NCBI GenBank assembly: GCA_963666535.1
Contig: OY762913.1
Span: forward strand, 62,001 to 126,000
DNA length: 64,000 bases
DNA from: G963666535 sp963666535
Lineage (GTDB): Bacteria; Bacillota; Clostridia; Oscillospirales; Oscillospiraceae
Reading direction: 5' to 3'
The stretch's first letter is position 1. Each line of letters starts with the position of its first letter. Below, one piece after another: positions 45,528-55,257 of the stretch. The notes below the pieces were generated by a model that searched no databases, was not told where the DNA came from, and saw only the letters and a list, made by a program, of their open reading frames with translations. The position numbers and the translations under genes were made by a program.

Positions 45528-45545
45528 TATCAAAAATATTTGATA
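45528..45545 (-). promoter_or_regulatory. Operator-like palindrome before the second arsR
   Basis: TATCAAAAATATTTGATA is perfectly palindromic apart from the 4-base centre and lies just upstream of the ribosome binding site. Confidence 0.65.
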
Positions 45546-45753
45546 TAAACCAGTATATGCATTGTATCAAGATTTGTCAATATGATATTTTATGAAAAAA
45601 AAACCCTCATGCAGAGTAACGAGCTTTTGCTTCTACATTTTTGTCAGCGGCATCCGTATAATGTCGGAAAGCAAACCTGAATAGCAAAATAATTTGTTGT
45701 TGTAATATCTGCTGAACAAAACAAAAACCGCAAATTGCAAGTGCAAGTTGGAC

Positions 45754-46888
45754 ACCCCGGTAAAACGGTAGCGGGAGTTCAGGCAGCGTAGACGCTGTCC
45801 AGGAATGCTTCAAACAGCTCCTCCGGCGTCTGGTAGCCGAGGCGCCTGCGTGGGCGGCCATTCAGTTCATCGGCAAAGGCCAGAATCTGCTCGGGAGAGA
45901 ACTTCTCCATGGAGACGCCCTTTGGAATAAAACCCCGCAGCAGGCCGTTGTGGCGCTCGTTAACGGGTCGCTCCCACGACGAGTATGGATGTGCAAAGCA
46001 GACCAGCGTGCCCCACTGTTCAGCCTGAGAAAAGTCCTTAAACTCGGAGCCGTTGTCGGCGGTAATACTCTTGAAAACATCGGGAAAGCGGTTACCATAT
46101 TCGGCACGGAGGGCCTGCATGGCGGCTTGTACTGCCTCGCTGGTCTTGCCGGGAATACGCATGGCGATGTAGTTGTTAGTCACTCTCTCAACGAGGGAGA
46201 ACACGACCGCTTCTTTGCCGTTCCGGAGACCAACAACTGTGTCAGCTTCCCAGTGACCCAGTTCCACACGGGCAGCAACCTCCGCGGGTCGTTCCTCAAT
46301 GCTGCGGCCTTTGGGACGTTTGTTGACACGGCTCTTTCCATTGGAAAATCTACGTTTTAGAACATCGGGGACTTCAAAGACCGTGAGCGGCAGATTGCCT
46401 GCCTCCAGTTCATTGTAGAGCGTTTTGGTACACACCATCTCGTCTCCCGGAACAGGTTATGCAGTCTTGCGTAGCCAGCGCAGGCGTCCAGAGACCATCT
46501 GTGTTTTCGGACCATCTCAACCACGAACGCCACGAACTTGGAGCAACGGATAATGCGATGGCGCTTTCTGCATCGCGCCCTGTTGGCCTTGTAAACGGAT
46601 TGACCCCGCTTGGCGCTGTATCCAGGAGCACGACCCTTTCGGCTTTTGCGGGGCGGTGTGCCACGTTTCAGCTCATTCTGGACCGTGCCATGAGCACAAT
46701 TTACTTTGCGGGCAATGGCTCGATACGAAAATCCTAATTTGCGCAGTTCCTGAATGGCACCTCGTTCCGTGGGACCTAAGTGCTGTCCACGCTTGCGTCC
46801 CGGTTCAGTTGTGATATAATCTTGGCAGTCCATAGTGATTGCCCCTCCTTGGTATTTGGTGTCTTTGTCGTTACCATTTTACCATGAG
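45754..46888. mobile_element. IS30-family insertion sequence, transposase frameshifted
   Basis: Transposase gene between imperfect inverted ends: GGTAAAACGGTAGCG on the left (45759) and, reverse-complemented, GGTAAAATGGTAACG on the right (46869-46883). Exact outer edges are uncertain by a few bases, and no target duplication could be fixed. Confidence 0.65.
45779..46833 (-). pseudogene. IS30-family transposase with one-base deletion
   Basis: ATG at 46833 with GGAGGGG. The N-terminal helix-turn-helix (GPTERGAIQELRKLGFSYRAIARKVNCAHGTVQNEL) is followed by a basic region, then a shift near 46440-46455 after HNLF. The catalytic part continues in another frame (MVCTKTLYNELEAG ... LGHWEADTVVG, ADNGSEF, YSSWERPVNERHNGLLR), giving the DDE acids. 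Adding one C would restore LFPGDEMV. Downstream pieces are otherwise intact, so it is a recent break or a sequencing error. Confidence 0.85.
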
Positions 46889-47216
46889 GAAAATCACTAT
46901 GGATTTTTATGTTCAAGTCTCCAACTTCATCTTACAACCGGTCCGCAAAACAAAAACTCAATCATACCAATGCTTCCAAGCTGGTTTTGTTTTGTTCGTG
47001 TGCAAGGGTTTTGCAGCATGCGTCTGCAAATCCAAACACACAGTCATCCATGTACCTGAAGCGGCAAAACGAAGCTGTTTTGCCGCCCAATGGGACAGAA
47101 ACTGTCCTATTGGCAAATGCGATACGAAAATCGCATTTGTTCAGTGGATATTATTGTAATCTTGCTTTAAACTTTGTCCATCTGTCCGTGGAATATATAA
47201 TCTGCCCAAGGACCTC
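46889..47216. other. Gap between IS30 and the alcohol dehydrogenase promoter
   Basis: No supported gene. Plus-strand frames here are low in complexity and lack ribosome binding sites. It contains a second possible -10 (TATAAT at 47195-47200). Confidence 0.4.
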
Positions 47217-47245
47217 TTGACAGTCCGGCAAGGCGGGGGTAAAGT
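47217..47245 (+). promoter_or_regulatory. Promoter of the iron alcohol dehydrogenase
   Basis: TTGACA (47217-47222), 17-base spacer, TAAAGT (47240-47245). The transcript would run about 40-45 bases before meeting the terminator at 47293. Confidence 0.5.
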
Positions 47246-47292
47246 ATAGTTGTCCGATCGCGACGAAGCGGGCGGATTTGTGGATGCGGCGC

Positions 47293-47325
47293 AGCGTCCT
47301 GAACTCAGGTTCAGGGCGCTTTTTT
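47293..47325 (+). terminator. Terminator inside the alcohol dehydrogenase leader
   Basis: A 12-bp stem (AGCGTCCTGAAC / GTTCAGGGCGCT, one G-T pair) with loop TCAG is followed by TTTTTT. It lies between the promoter and the start codon 37 bases downstream, so it could act as an attenuator. Confidence 0.75.
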
Positions 47326-47361
47326 GTATTTTTGACTATGGAAACGGGAAAGGAGCCAACC

Positions 47362-48492
47362 ATGGAACTCTTCAACGTGGGCACAAAAATTATTCTAGGG
47401 GACGGGCTGGGCACTCTGATTGGCAAGCTGCGCCGGGTATTCATCATTACCGACAAATTTATGGAGGAGAGCGGAAAGGTCTCCTACGTAACCGACCGGC
47501 TGGCCCCGGGCGCGGAGCACCGCATCTTTTCCGACGTGCAGGCCGACCCGGATATCAGCACGGTCACGAAGGGGGTGTTAAGCCTGATGGACTTTGCCCC
47601 CGAGGCGGTGGTGGCCTTCGGAGGCGGCAGCGCCATCGACGCGGCCAAGGCCATTGTCTTCTTTGCCGCCCGGGAACGGGATACGCGAGACTGCCCCTTC
47701 TTTGCCATCCCCACCACCAGCGGCACCGGCTCGGAGGTCAGCCGTTTCGCCGTCATTACCGACCGGGAAAAGAAGCTCAAGTACCCCCTGATGGAGGACA
47801 GTCTTCTTCCCACAGCCGCTGTGCTGGATGCCCAGCTTACCGTCAGCGTCTCTCCCGCCGTAACGGCGGACACCGGCATCGACGTACTCACCCACGCGAT
47901 TGAGGCCTTCGTCTCCACCACCGCCAACGACTTCTCCAACGCGGCGGCCGAGAAGGCCATTAAGCTGGTTCGCCGCCACCTTCTGTCCGCGTATGAAGAC
48001 GGCACGAACCTGGAGGCCCGGCAGGGCATGCACAACGCCTCCTGTCTCGCCGGCATCGCATTTTCCAACGCGGGGCTGGGGCTTAACCACGGCATGGCCC
48101 ATGCGCTGGGGGCGCGGTTTCACATTCCTCACGGCCGGGCCAACGGCATCTTGCTGCCCTATGTGATGAGCTTTAACGCCGGCTGCTCTGACAGTCTTAC
48201 CGCCACAGCCAAGAAGTACGCCCAGATCTCCCGCCTGATGCGGCTGGACAGCGGCAGCGTGCGTCAGAGCGCACTCAATCTAATCCGCACCGCCCGGCGG
48301 TATATGGAAAAACTGAGCATCCCTTCTACCATTCAGGCCGCTGGGGTAAGCCAGGCGGAGTTTGAGTCCGAGGTACGCACCATGTCCGAAGCGGCGAAGG
48401 CCGACCGCTGCACCGCCACCAACCCGCGCACCTGCTCGGTTGAAGAAATTGAGCGGATCTTCCACAAGGCGTTCCAGGGCAAACTGCCCTGA
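47362..48492 (+). CDS. Iron-containing alcohol dehydrogenase
   Basis: A 376-residue enzyme with an AAAGGAG site. It has the NAD-binding GGGSAIDAAKA, the PTTSGTGSEVSRFAVI signature and the metal-binding helix with HAIEAFVSTTANDFSN, plus downstream GLNHGMAHALGARFHIPHGRANGILLP carrying conserved histidines. It interconverts alcohols and aldehydes with NAD(P)H (PduQ-like group). It is GC-rich like the right-hand backbone. A leader terminator suggests controlled expression. Confidence 0.92.
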   Translation: MELFNVGTKIILGDGLGTLIGKLRRVFIITDKFMEESGKVSYVTDRLAPGAEHRIFSDVQADPDISTVTKGVLSLMDFAPEAVVAFGGGSAIDAAKAIVFFAARERDTRDCPFFAIPTTSGTGSEVSRFAVITDREKKLKYPLMEDSLLPTAAVLDAQLTVSVSPAVTADTGIDVLTHAIEAFVSTTANDFSNAAAEKAIKLVRRHLLSAYEDGTNLEARQGMHNASCLAGIAFSNAGLGLNHGMAHALGARFHIPHGRANGILLPYVMSFNAGCSDSLTATAKKYAQISRLMRLDSGSVRQSALNLIRTARRYMEKLSIPSTIQAAGVSQAEFESEVRTMSEAAKADRCTATNPRTCSVEEIERIFHKAFQGKLP

Positions 48493-48498
48493 GCCTGC

Positions 48499-48540
48499 AC
48501 GGGCGGGAGGTGCGCGCTGAACCTCGCCGGCCCCGTTTTT
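48499..48540 (+). terminator. Imperfect terminator after the dehydrogenase
   Basis: GGGCGGGAGGT pairs imperfectly with ACCTCGCCGGCCC and is followed by GTTTTT. Confidence 0.5.
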
Positions 48541-48609
48541 AACATTGCCCCCCTACAAATATTGTGGTATAATATATTCTTTGTTAAAAAATGTATAAAG
48601 GATGTTATT

Positions 48610-50066
48610 ATGACAGCAATTAGACAAGAATGGTTCGCCAATGTTAAGAAAGATTTATTATCTGCAATCGTGGTTGCGATTGCTTTGATCCCGGAAGCCA
48701 TCGGGTTTTCGATTATCGCAGGACTTGACCCAATGGTAGGGCTATATGCGTCGTTTTGCATTGCTATTGTTACCGCATTTTTCGGGGGACGTTCCGGTAT
48801 GATTTCAGCCGCGACAGGGGCAATGGCCCTTGTTCTTGCCGGTTTAGTAGCAAGCCACGGTGTCGAATATATGTTATTCGCCACAATACTCGCCGGTGTT
48901 CTGCAAATCATATTTGGTTTTTTAAAAATCGGTGCGTTATTAAGATTTATTCCAAAACCAGTCATGATAGGATTTGTTAATGCTCTTGGTATTATGATAT
49001 TCCGCGCACAATTAAGTTACTTTAAGGGTACAAATATCATGATGTATGTTCTTGTCGCAACAGGAATTGCAATTATTTATTTATTTCCGAAAATCAATAA
49101 AACGATACCAGCCCCGTTAATTACTATTTTAGCACTCACTGGGATCTCTCTTATCGTAGAGTTTGATATAAAGACAATTGGGGATTTGGGCAACATATCC
49201 GGCACTTTGCCTCAGTTCTTACTTCCGAATGTACCCCTTAATTTAGAGACACTGAAGATCATATTTCCGGTTTCACTGTCCCTGGCAATCGTGGGCTTGG
49301 TTGAATCTTTACTGACAGCACGTTTGCTAGACGAGTTAACCGACACAACCAGCAATAAAAACAGAGAATGTGTGGGGCAGGGTGTGGCAAACGTTGTATC
49401 GGGACTATTCGGCGGTATGGCTGGCTGTGCAATGATTGGTCAATCCGTGATCAACTTTAAGTCGGGCGGACGTGGGAGGCTTTCCACTTAGCTGCTGGAC
49501 TCTTTCTCATGATTTTGATTCTGGTACTTAGCCAATGGGTCGTACTGATCCCCGTTGCCGCTTTGGTCGCTGTTATGATCGTTGTATCTATCGCCACCTT
49601 TGATTGGTCAAGTATTCAGCGAATGAAACTAGTTCCAAAAACTGATACGGGGGTTATGCTTACCACTGTGGCGGTTGTCCTTGCTACCGACAATTTAGCT
49701 TATGGCGTAATCATTGGAATTCTGATGAGTTCTCTTTTCTTTGTTCAGAAAATGTCAAAAGTAAAGGTGAAAAAAGTGGAAACAGAAAGTGGAATTACCT
49801 ATCACTGTTATGGACAACTCTTTTTTGCATCAACCACTCGGTTTCTTGAAAAGTTTGATTACAATGTTGATAATGTCAATGTAAAAGTCGATGTAAGTAA
49901 TCTGAAGATTTGGGACGAATCAGCTGCGGACGCCTTTGATAAATTGCTTGAAAAACTTCATCAAAATAATGCTAATATAAAAATTGAAGGGCTGAGCGAT
50001 GCGTGTGAAGACTTGCTAATTAAGACATCCTATCAGTATTCTATTTTGCCCGAATATGCAGATTAG
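48610..50066 (+). pseudogene. SulP-family anion transporter with frameshift
   Basis: Start MTAIRQEW with AAAGGATG. The first 294 codons encode membrane helices with the SulP signature GLDPMVGLYASF, SGMISAATGAMALV and GGRGRLST, then hit TAG at 49489-49491. The correct continuation (AAGLFLMILILVLSQWVVLIPVAAL) follows in the next frame and ends with a STAS domain (about the last 100 residues). Adding one T restores a protein of about 485 residues. SulP proteins carry sulfate, bicarbonate or related anions. The sequence is AT-rich compared with the flanking dehydrogenase. Confidence 0.85.
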
Positions 50067-50183
50067 TTTGTGTTATGAACCTTAGCGTTTAAGCAAGCCT
50101 TCTTTTTCTTGCCTTTCAAGCCGTTGTCCGTTATAATTCAGATGTAACCAGTTGAACGAAATGTATCTGAGAGGTCAAGGAAG

Positions 50184-51776
50184 ATGAACATTGCCGCATA
50201 CTGCCGCGTCTCCACGGACACGGCTGACCAACTGAACAGTCTGGCGTCACAAAAAAAGTTTTTTACCGAATTTGTGGAGAAGAACGGCCACAACCTGGTG
50301 CGGCTGTACGCCGATGAAGGAATCAGTGGCACCAAGACCAAGAACCGCAAAGAGTTTTTGCGGCTGTTAAAAGATGCAGAAAATGGCTTGTTTGAAATGG
50401 TTGTAGTCAAGGATATCTCGCGCTTTGCCCGCAATACGGTTGACCTTTTACAAAGCACCCGCAAATTAAAATCACTGGGCATAGAGACTGTCTTTCTTAC
50501 CGCTAACATGACCGTACTGGGCAACAGTGAGTTTGTGCTGACCATCTTCGGCGCGTTAGCGCAAGAAGAATCGGCCAACACCTCCAAGCGCATCAAGTTC
50601 GGCAAAAAGATCAACGCCGAGAACGGACGGGTGCCCAATATCGTCTTTGGCTATGATAAGACCATTGGCGAGTATTTCAACATGGCCATCAACGAGCATG
50701 AGTCTGCGACGATCCGCCAGATGTATGATTGGTACACCAGGGAGGGCTATGGCGCGGCCAAGATATCCAAGATGCTGAATGAAAAAGGACTGCGCACCAA
50801 ACGGGGCTGCACTTGGAGCCAGAACGCCGTCTGCCGCATCCTCACCAACGAACTGTACACCGGGAAGATCATAAACGGCAAGCAGGAAATTGCAGACTTC
50901 CTCACCGGCTTACGAACTGAAAAGGATGAATCAGCATGGCTGGTGACCGAGCGGCCTGACCTGCGCATCATCGATCCCCGGCAGTTCGAGCAGACACAAC
51001 AGATTATGAACGACCGCGGCAAGACTTTTAAGGTCGACCACGAGCGTCAAAGCAATAAATATCCATTTTCTACGCTGATTAAGTGCAAGGAATGCGGCTG
51101 GTCGTTCCGCCGCACGGTACGCACTTATAAGAACACCTATGTGCGCTGGGTGTGCAGTGGCCACAACGGCAATGGTGCCGACATCTGTCCCAACGCCATC
51201 GCCGTCGATGAGGAAGAACTAATCATTGCCCTGCAAAGCTACTTTGCCCAACTGACGAAAGAGAAGAAACACGTGATTGACAACGTGATCGGGGAGTTTA
51301 CCAAGGTACACCGAGCGCGGGGAGACAACGCCGAATATGAAAAGGAACTGCGTGCTAATCTCTCCAAATTGGAAAAAACCCGGCAGAAATACATGGATAT
51401 GTATACCGATGATCTCATCACCCGCCAAGAATTGAACGAGAAGATTGGCGGTATGCGGGATGAGATTGCCCGCATGGAGAACGACCTGAAGCTGGTGGAA
51501 TACAACCTCGATCAGGGTCAGCAATTGGAGGGCATCCTCCAGCGTACCTTTGGCACAATTGAGAGCGTCACCGACGTGCGGCAGATGACGAATGCCCAAC
51601 TCAAGCAAATCATCCAGCGCATTGAGGTGGACAAGCACGGAAACGTGGACATTTACTTGCGTTTGCTGGGCGATCTGGGACTGGATGAAACGATTTTAAT
51701 TCCCGCAGGCGGCAACGCGTCTGGTAAGCCATGTCTTGCGCATGATACCATTCCACTTTGTAACGACCATACATAA
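50184..51776 (+). CDS. Large serine recombinase
   Basis: A 530-residue protein (CAAGGAAG site). The resolvase domain (about 1-145) has the nucleophile in YCRVSTDTADQ and the R-rich helix IKDISRFARNTVDLL. The recombinase domain (about 160-260) reads YGAAKISKMLNEKGLRTKRG. A zinc-ribbon region has CKECGWSF and a late C...C pair, then a coiled coil (about 365-480). Such enzymes integrate and excise mobile elements without high-energy cofactors. It ends immediately before a truncated foreign gene, as expected at an attachment site. Confidence 0.92.
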   Translation: MNIAAYCRVSTDTADQLNSLASQKKFFTEFVEKNGHNLVRLYADEGISGTKTKNRKEFLRLLKDAENGLFEMVVVKDISRFARNTVDLLQSTRKLKSLGIETVFLTANMTVLGNSEFVLTIFGALAQEESANTSKRIKFGKKINAENGRVPNIVFGYDKTIGEYFNMAINEHESATIRQMYDWYTREGYGAAKISKMLNEKGLRTKRGCTWSQNAVCRILTNELYTGKIINGKQEIADFLTGLRTEKDESAWLVTERPDLRIIDPRQFEQTQQIMNDRGKTFKVDHERQSNKYPFSTLIKCKECGWSFRRTVRTYKNTYVRWVCSGHNGNGADICPNAIAVDEEELIIALQSYFAQLTKEKKHVIDNVIGEFTKVHRARGDNAEYEKELRANLSKLEKTRQKYMDMYTDDLITRQELNEKIGGMRDEIARMENDLKLVEYNLDQGQQLEGILQRTFGTIESVTDVRQMTNAQLKQIIQRIEVDKHGNVDIYLRLLGDLGLDETILIPAGGNASGKPCLAHDTIPLCNDHT

Positions 51777-51909
51777 GGACCTGTCGGAACGACTTCCCAC
51801 CTTCAACCGCCCTCTCTACCTGCAGGTCAAGGCGGTGCTGGATGTAAACAAGGCACAGCGGCACATCCGCGGCGGCATTGCCACCCGAAAGAAATACAAG
51901 GGCGAATAA
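51742..51909 (+). pseudogene. 3' remnant of a disrupted gene next to the recombinase
   Basis: A 55-codon frame overlaps the recombinase end and reads SERLPTFNRPLYLQVKAVLD ... ATRKKYKGE. The LPTFNRPLYLQ segment resembles C-terminal ends of AMP-forming acyl-CoA ligases, but this is weak. It has no start signal. It is probably the tail of a gene split by integration. Confidence 0.4.
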
Positions 51910-51910
51910 T

Positions 51911-51944
51911 GAAAAACTGCGGAGGGCTCATGCCCTCCGCAGTT
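51911..51944 (-). terminator. Terminator of prfC
   Basis: A 13-bp perfect stem AACTGCGGAGGGC / GCCCTCCGCAGTT, loop TCAT, followed on the minus strand by TTTTTC. Confidence 0.9.
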
Positions 51945-51953
51945 CTGCCTGTC

Positions 51954-53552
51954 TTACACCTGACCGAATTCCGTCAGCGTAAGATTTTTATTTTTTTCCG
52001 CCGTCCAGTTGATCGCCCACTGCGAGCCGAACAGCAGCAGTTGGTTCCCCTTGTAATCCTCCACCAGCTTGGTGTCGGTACCCAAGATCAATTCGTCTTC
52101 CTTATAGGGCTCGGCCTCTTCCTCCCGGACGATCCAGCGCAGGTGCTCGTAGGGCAGCCCCTCCATATAAAGTTCCACGTTGTACTCACTACGCAGACGG
52201 TACTCCAGCACATCGAACTGCAGGGTGCCAACCACACCCACGATGACCTCCTCCATACCGGAATACGGCGTTTTGAAGATCTGGATGGCCCCCTCCTGCG
52301 CAATCTGCTCCATCCCTTTTAAAAACTGCTTTCGTTTCATCGTGTCCACCGAGCGAATCCGGCGGAAATGCTCCGGCGCAAAGGTGGGAATGGGATTGAA
52401 TTTAAACTTTTGATTTGCGGTACATAGGGTGTCTCCAATCGCGAAAATGCCCGGATCAAACACGCCGATAATATCGCCGGCGTAGGCCTCCTCAATAATC
52501 TCCCGCTCAGAGGCCATGAGCTGCTGGGGCCGGGAGAGCTTGATCTTTTTCCCGCCCTGAACGTGGTAAACTTCCTTTTCGGCATCAAATCGGCCGGAAC
52601 AGATACGCATGAATGCGATGCGGTCGCGGTGCGCCTTGTTCATATTGGCCTGGATCTTAAACACAAAGGCGGAAAAGTCGTCGTTCATGGCATCAACCAT
52701 CTCCTCTCCCGCCTTGCGGGGCAGCGGAGGGGATGTCATTTTTAAAAAGTCCTCCAAAAACGGCTCCACGCCGAAATTCGTGAGTGCAGAGCCAAAAAAC
52801 ACCGGGGAAAGTTTACCGTGGCGCACCCGCTCCATATCCAGATCGCAGGAGGCGCCATCCAGCAGTTCCACGTCATCAGAAAGCTGCCGATGCAGCCGCT
52901 CCCCGATCAGTTCGTCCAGCGACGGGTCGCCCAAGGCCACCTCGGTGGCGGTGGCGGCTCTCGCGCCGCCATGGCCGGTGAAGTGGATAATGGTCCGCCG
53001 ATTGCGGTCGTATACACCCTTAAACTCCTTGCCGCAGCCAATGGGCCAATTCACGGCATACGTGTCGATCCCAAGCTCCTTTTCGATCTCCTCGCACAGT
53101 TCAAAGGGATCTCTGGCCTCACGGTCCATCTTGTTGACAAAGGTGAAGATGGGGATGTCGCGCAGGACACATACCTTAAACAACTTTCTGGTTTGGGCTT
53201 CAACGCCTTTCGCCGCGTCAATCACCATCACGGCGGAATCCGCCGCCATCAGCGTGCGGTAAGTGTCTTCCGAAAAATCCTGGTGTCCCGGTGTATCCAG
53301 AATGTTGATACAAAAGCCCTCGTACTGAAACTGCATGACTGATGAGGTCACGGAAATGCCGCGCTGCTTTTCAATCTCCATCCAGTCGGAAACGGCGGCC
53401 CTGCTGTTCTTCTTTCCCTTAACAGCGCCAGCCTGGGCAATGGCGCCCCCATACAAAAGGAATTTTTCGGTCAGTGTGGTTTTACCCGCATCGGGATGCG
53501 AAATGATGGCGAACGTGCGGCGGCGCTTGATTTCGGAGTCGTATTTTGACAA
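51954..53552 (-). CDS. prfC: Peptide chain release factor 3
   Basis: A 532-residue GTPase. The start is a TTG at 53552 (SKYDSEIKRR) with GGAGG at ideal spacing. G-domain motifs are SHPDAGKTTLTEK, DTPGHQDF and NKMDREARDP, followed by the RF3 second and third domains. It removes RF1/RF2 from ribosomes after termination. A TATAGTATA box lies upstream. It is a single-gene transcript closed by a strong terminator. Confidence 0.95.
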   Translation of the reverse strand: MSKYDSEIKRRRTFAIISHPDAGKTTLTEKFLLYGGAIAQAGAVKGKKNSRAAVSDWMEIEKQRGISVTSSVMQFQYEGFCINILDTPGHQDFSEDTYRTLMAADSAVMVIDAAKGVEAQTRKLFKVCVLRDIPIFTFVNKMDREARDPFELCEEIEKELGIDTYAVNWPIGCGKEFKGVYDRNRRTIIHFTGHGGARAATATEVALGDPSLDELIGERLHRQLSDDVELLDGASCDLDMERVRHGKLSPVFFGSALTNFGVEPFLEDFLKMTSPPLPRKAGEEMVDAMNDDFSAFVFKIQANMNKAHRDRIAFMRICSGRFDAEKEVYHVQGGKKIKLSRPQQLMASEREIIEEAYAGDIIGVFDPGIFAIGDTLCTANQKFKFNPIPTFAPEHFRRIRSVDTMKRKQFLKGMEQIAQEGAIQIFKTPYSGMEEVIVGVVGTLQFDVLEYRLRSEYNVELYMEGLPYEHLRWIVREEEAEPYKEDELILGTDTKLVEDYKGNQLLLFGSQWAINWTAEKNKNLTLTEFGQV

Positions 53553-53737
53553 GAGGAACCCCTCCAAGAATATAATTGAGTCTGTAGATAACGATATACT
53601 ATACCATAGGAGCGCACTGCCTTGCAAGGGGAAACCCCCTCGGTGTCCGGCACAGAGGAAAATTCATGAAAACGATTGTATTTTCCCCAGAAACCGTGTA
53701 AACTATAGTTATCGAAAAAGGAAAAGGAGGGGCTGTT

Positions 53738-53929
53738 ATGAAAGTCGCCCGCTTGGTTCTGAAAATCGTGGCTCTGTCATTGACTTTAGCCGCCGCAGTG
53801 TGCGCACTCATCGCCTACTGGGACAAAATCATAGACACGCTGTTTCGCATCAAGGATAAGCTGGGGGAGAAAAGAGCGAACTGTCCGTTCTGCGCCTCCG
53901 AATACGATGATTATGAAGACTGGGACTGA
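53738..53929 (+). CDS. Small membrane protein with acidic CxxC tail
   Basis: A 63-residue product (AAAGGAGGGG site). One transmembrane helix (about 5-27) is followed by a basic linker (IKDKLGEKRAN) and CPFCASEYDDYEDWD with a CxxC pair. I do not recognise the family. A terminator ten bases after the stop shows it is a stand-alone gene. Confidence 0.75.
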   Translation: MKVARLVLKIVALSLTLAAAVCALIAYWDKIIDTLFRIKDKLGEKRANCPFCASEYDDYEDWD

Positions 53930-53938
53930 TTTAAGCCC

Positions 53939-53983
53939 AGCAAACCCCTCTGCCGCATCTGCGGCAGAGGGGTTTGCTTTTTT
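53939..53983 (+). terminator. Strong terminator, possibly bidirectional
   Basis: A 19-bp perfect stem AGCAAACCCCTCTGCCGCA / TGCGGCAGAGGGGTTTGCT with a 2-base loop, then TTTTTT. Confidence 0.92.
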
Positions 53984-53989
53984 GGTCCG

Positions 53990-54445
53990 TCAGTCCGGGA
54001 AATCTTCGTCACTGAAATCGCCCTTGATAAAAAACGTGTACTCACCGCTGCACAGCATCTCGCCCTGGTCGTCCGTGAGCAAAACGTGGAACACGGAGAT
54101 TGTCCGTCCGATTTTTTCAGGGCTTGCCACACAGTAGACCTTTTTCCCCACAGCGGGATGTAGAAAGTTCATGGTGTAATTCACCGTCACGCATCTTTGG
54201 CCGCGGCTGCAGGCAGCAGTTCCCCCTACGGTATCGGCCAGTGCGGCCAGACAGCCGCCATGCACGGTCCCCTGTGGGTTAAAGCTGGCCGGGGTAACCA
54301 AAAGCTCTCCCTCGGCGTAATCCTCGCTGACCCGGGTCACCTTAATTTGATTGGCAAATGTGAACTGGCCGGGATAGTTGATGCGTTGCAGAAGTTTTTG
54401 GAAAAAGACGTCCTTTTTCTCTTGTGTCCATGATTGATAAGGCAT
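53990..54445 (-). CDS. PaaI-type hotdog thioesterase
   Basis: A 151-residue hotdog-fold protein (AGGAGG site). The catalytic segment NPQGTVHGGCLAALADTVGGTAA matches the PaaI/4HBT group, which hydrolyses aryl- or acyl-CoA thioesters. The following strands (VTVNYTMNFLHPAVGKKVYC, GRTISVFHVLLTD) complete the fold. It stands alone, so the substrate is unknown. Confidence 0.88.
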   Translation of the reverse strand: MPYQSWTQEKKDVFFQKLLQRINYPGQFTFANQIKVTRVSEDYAEGELLVTPASFNPQGTVHGGCLAALADTVGGTAACSRGQRCVTVNYTMNFLHPAVGKKVYCVASPEKIGRTISVFHVLLTDDQGEMLCSGEYTFFIKGDFSDEDFPD

Positions 54446-54543
54446 ATAGCTACCTCCTAGTACACTTCGATGTATTTATTATACCATTCATCTTGCTTTC
54501 TGCATAGGATGAGTTAACACGATTTCACGCGGGAGGTTTTGGG

Positions 54544-55107
54544 ATGGAACAGGACATTTTGCACAAGAGCACACTCGGACCGGGCATGTACGGCAGTGAC
54601 CGGGACCTGTTTGAGCGAGTGTGGCGGCGGGTCATGCCGGAGGACCGGCCTGATTCTCCGATTGAGTTGGAAAAGGGCGAGCCGGCCACAAAATGCGAAC
54701 CGACGCCCATTGACAGGAACCGGTCTACACTGCTGGGCATGATAGACGACGAAATGACCGACGCGGTAGATTACCGTCAGCTGGCCTACCGCTTTGGGGG
54801 ACAGCCCGCTACGGTTTTCACCCCGCTTAGCGCAGAGGAGCAAACTCACGCCAAGCGCCTTTGTAATGCATTTTTTCTGCTGACGGGCACGCGCTATTTT
54901 TCTCGTGCCGCCTGTCGCCCCAACCAACGCGAGCTGCTGCAAACCGTCCTGCGCCGCAGGATCGAGGCGGAAACCAACGGGGCCGCCCACTATAAAGCAG
55001 CGGCCACTGAAACCACTGTGGACTCCCTACGTTCCCTGTATCTGGATCTGGCGGCCGATGAGCTCCGTCACAGCGAAACACTCCGTCGGCTCCTCTCTTC
55101 CTGGTAA
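54544..55107 (+). CDS. Ferritin-like helical protein
   Basis: A 187-residue protein (GGGAGG site). Two ferritin-type helices appear, with LLGMIDDEMTDAVDYRQLA near 63-81 and RRIEAETNGAAHYKAAA ... LAADELRHSETLRRLL in the second half. The E/H ligands resemble rubrerythrin-like di-iron carriers. Residues about 85-130 contain an insertion with one Cys. It may be an iron or peroxide-stress protein; this is inference. Confidence 0.65.
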   Translation: MEQDILHKSTLGPGMYGSDRDLFERVWRRVMPEDRPDSPIELEKGEPATKCEPTPIDRNRSTLLGMIDDEMTDAVDYRQLAYRFGGQPATVFTPLSAEEQTHAKRLCNAFFLLTGTRYFSRAACRPNQRELLQTVLRRRIEAETNGAAHYKAAATETTVDSLRSLYLDLAADELRHSETLRRLLSSW

Positions 55108-55257
55108 ACGGAGCCGCCCTTGCATATTTTTCAGGCTCTGGTATAATAGCCACAAAGCGTTATTATACTGGCTTTATCGTCGCAAACAGACGGACTCGCA
55201 CCTAGCGCGGCAAGCGGCGTCATCCTCTGCGACATAATAGAAAAAGGGGGCCATCTC

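Noticed and set aside
46839..47159. A 106-codon frame after the IS30 element
   Set aside because: Low-complexity product without start signals or family features.
49509..50066. Independent small STAS-domain membrane protein
   Set aside because: The sequence continues the SulP gene after a one-base shift and has no ribosome binding site of its own.
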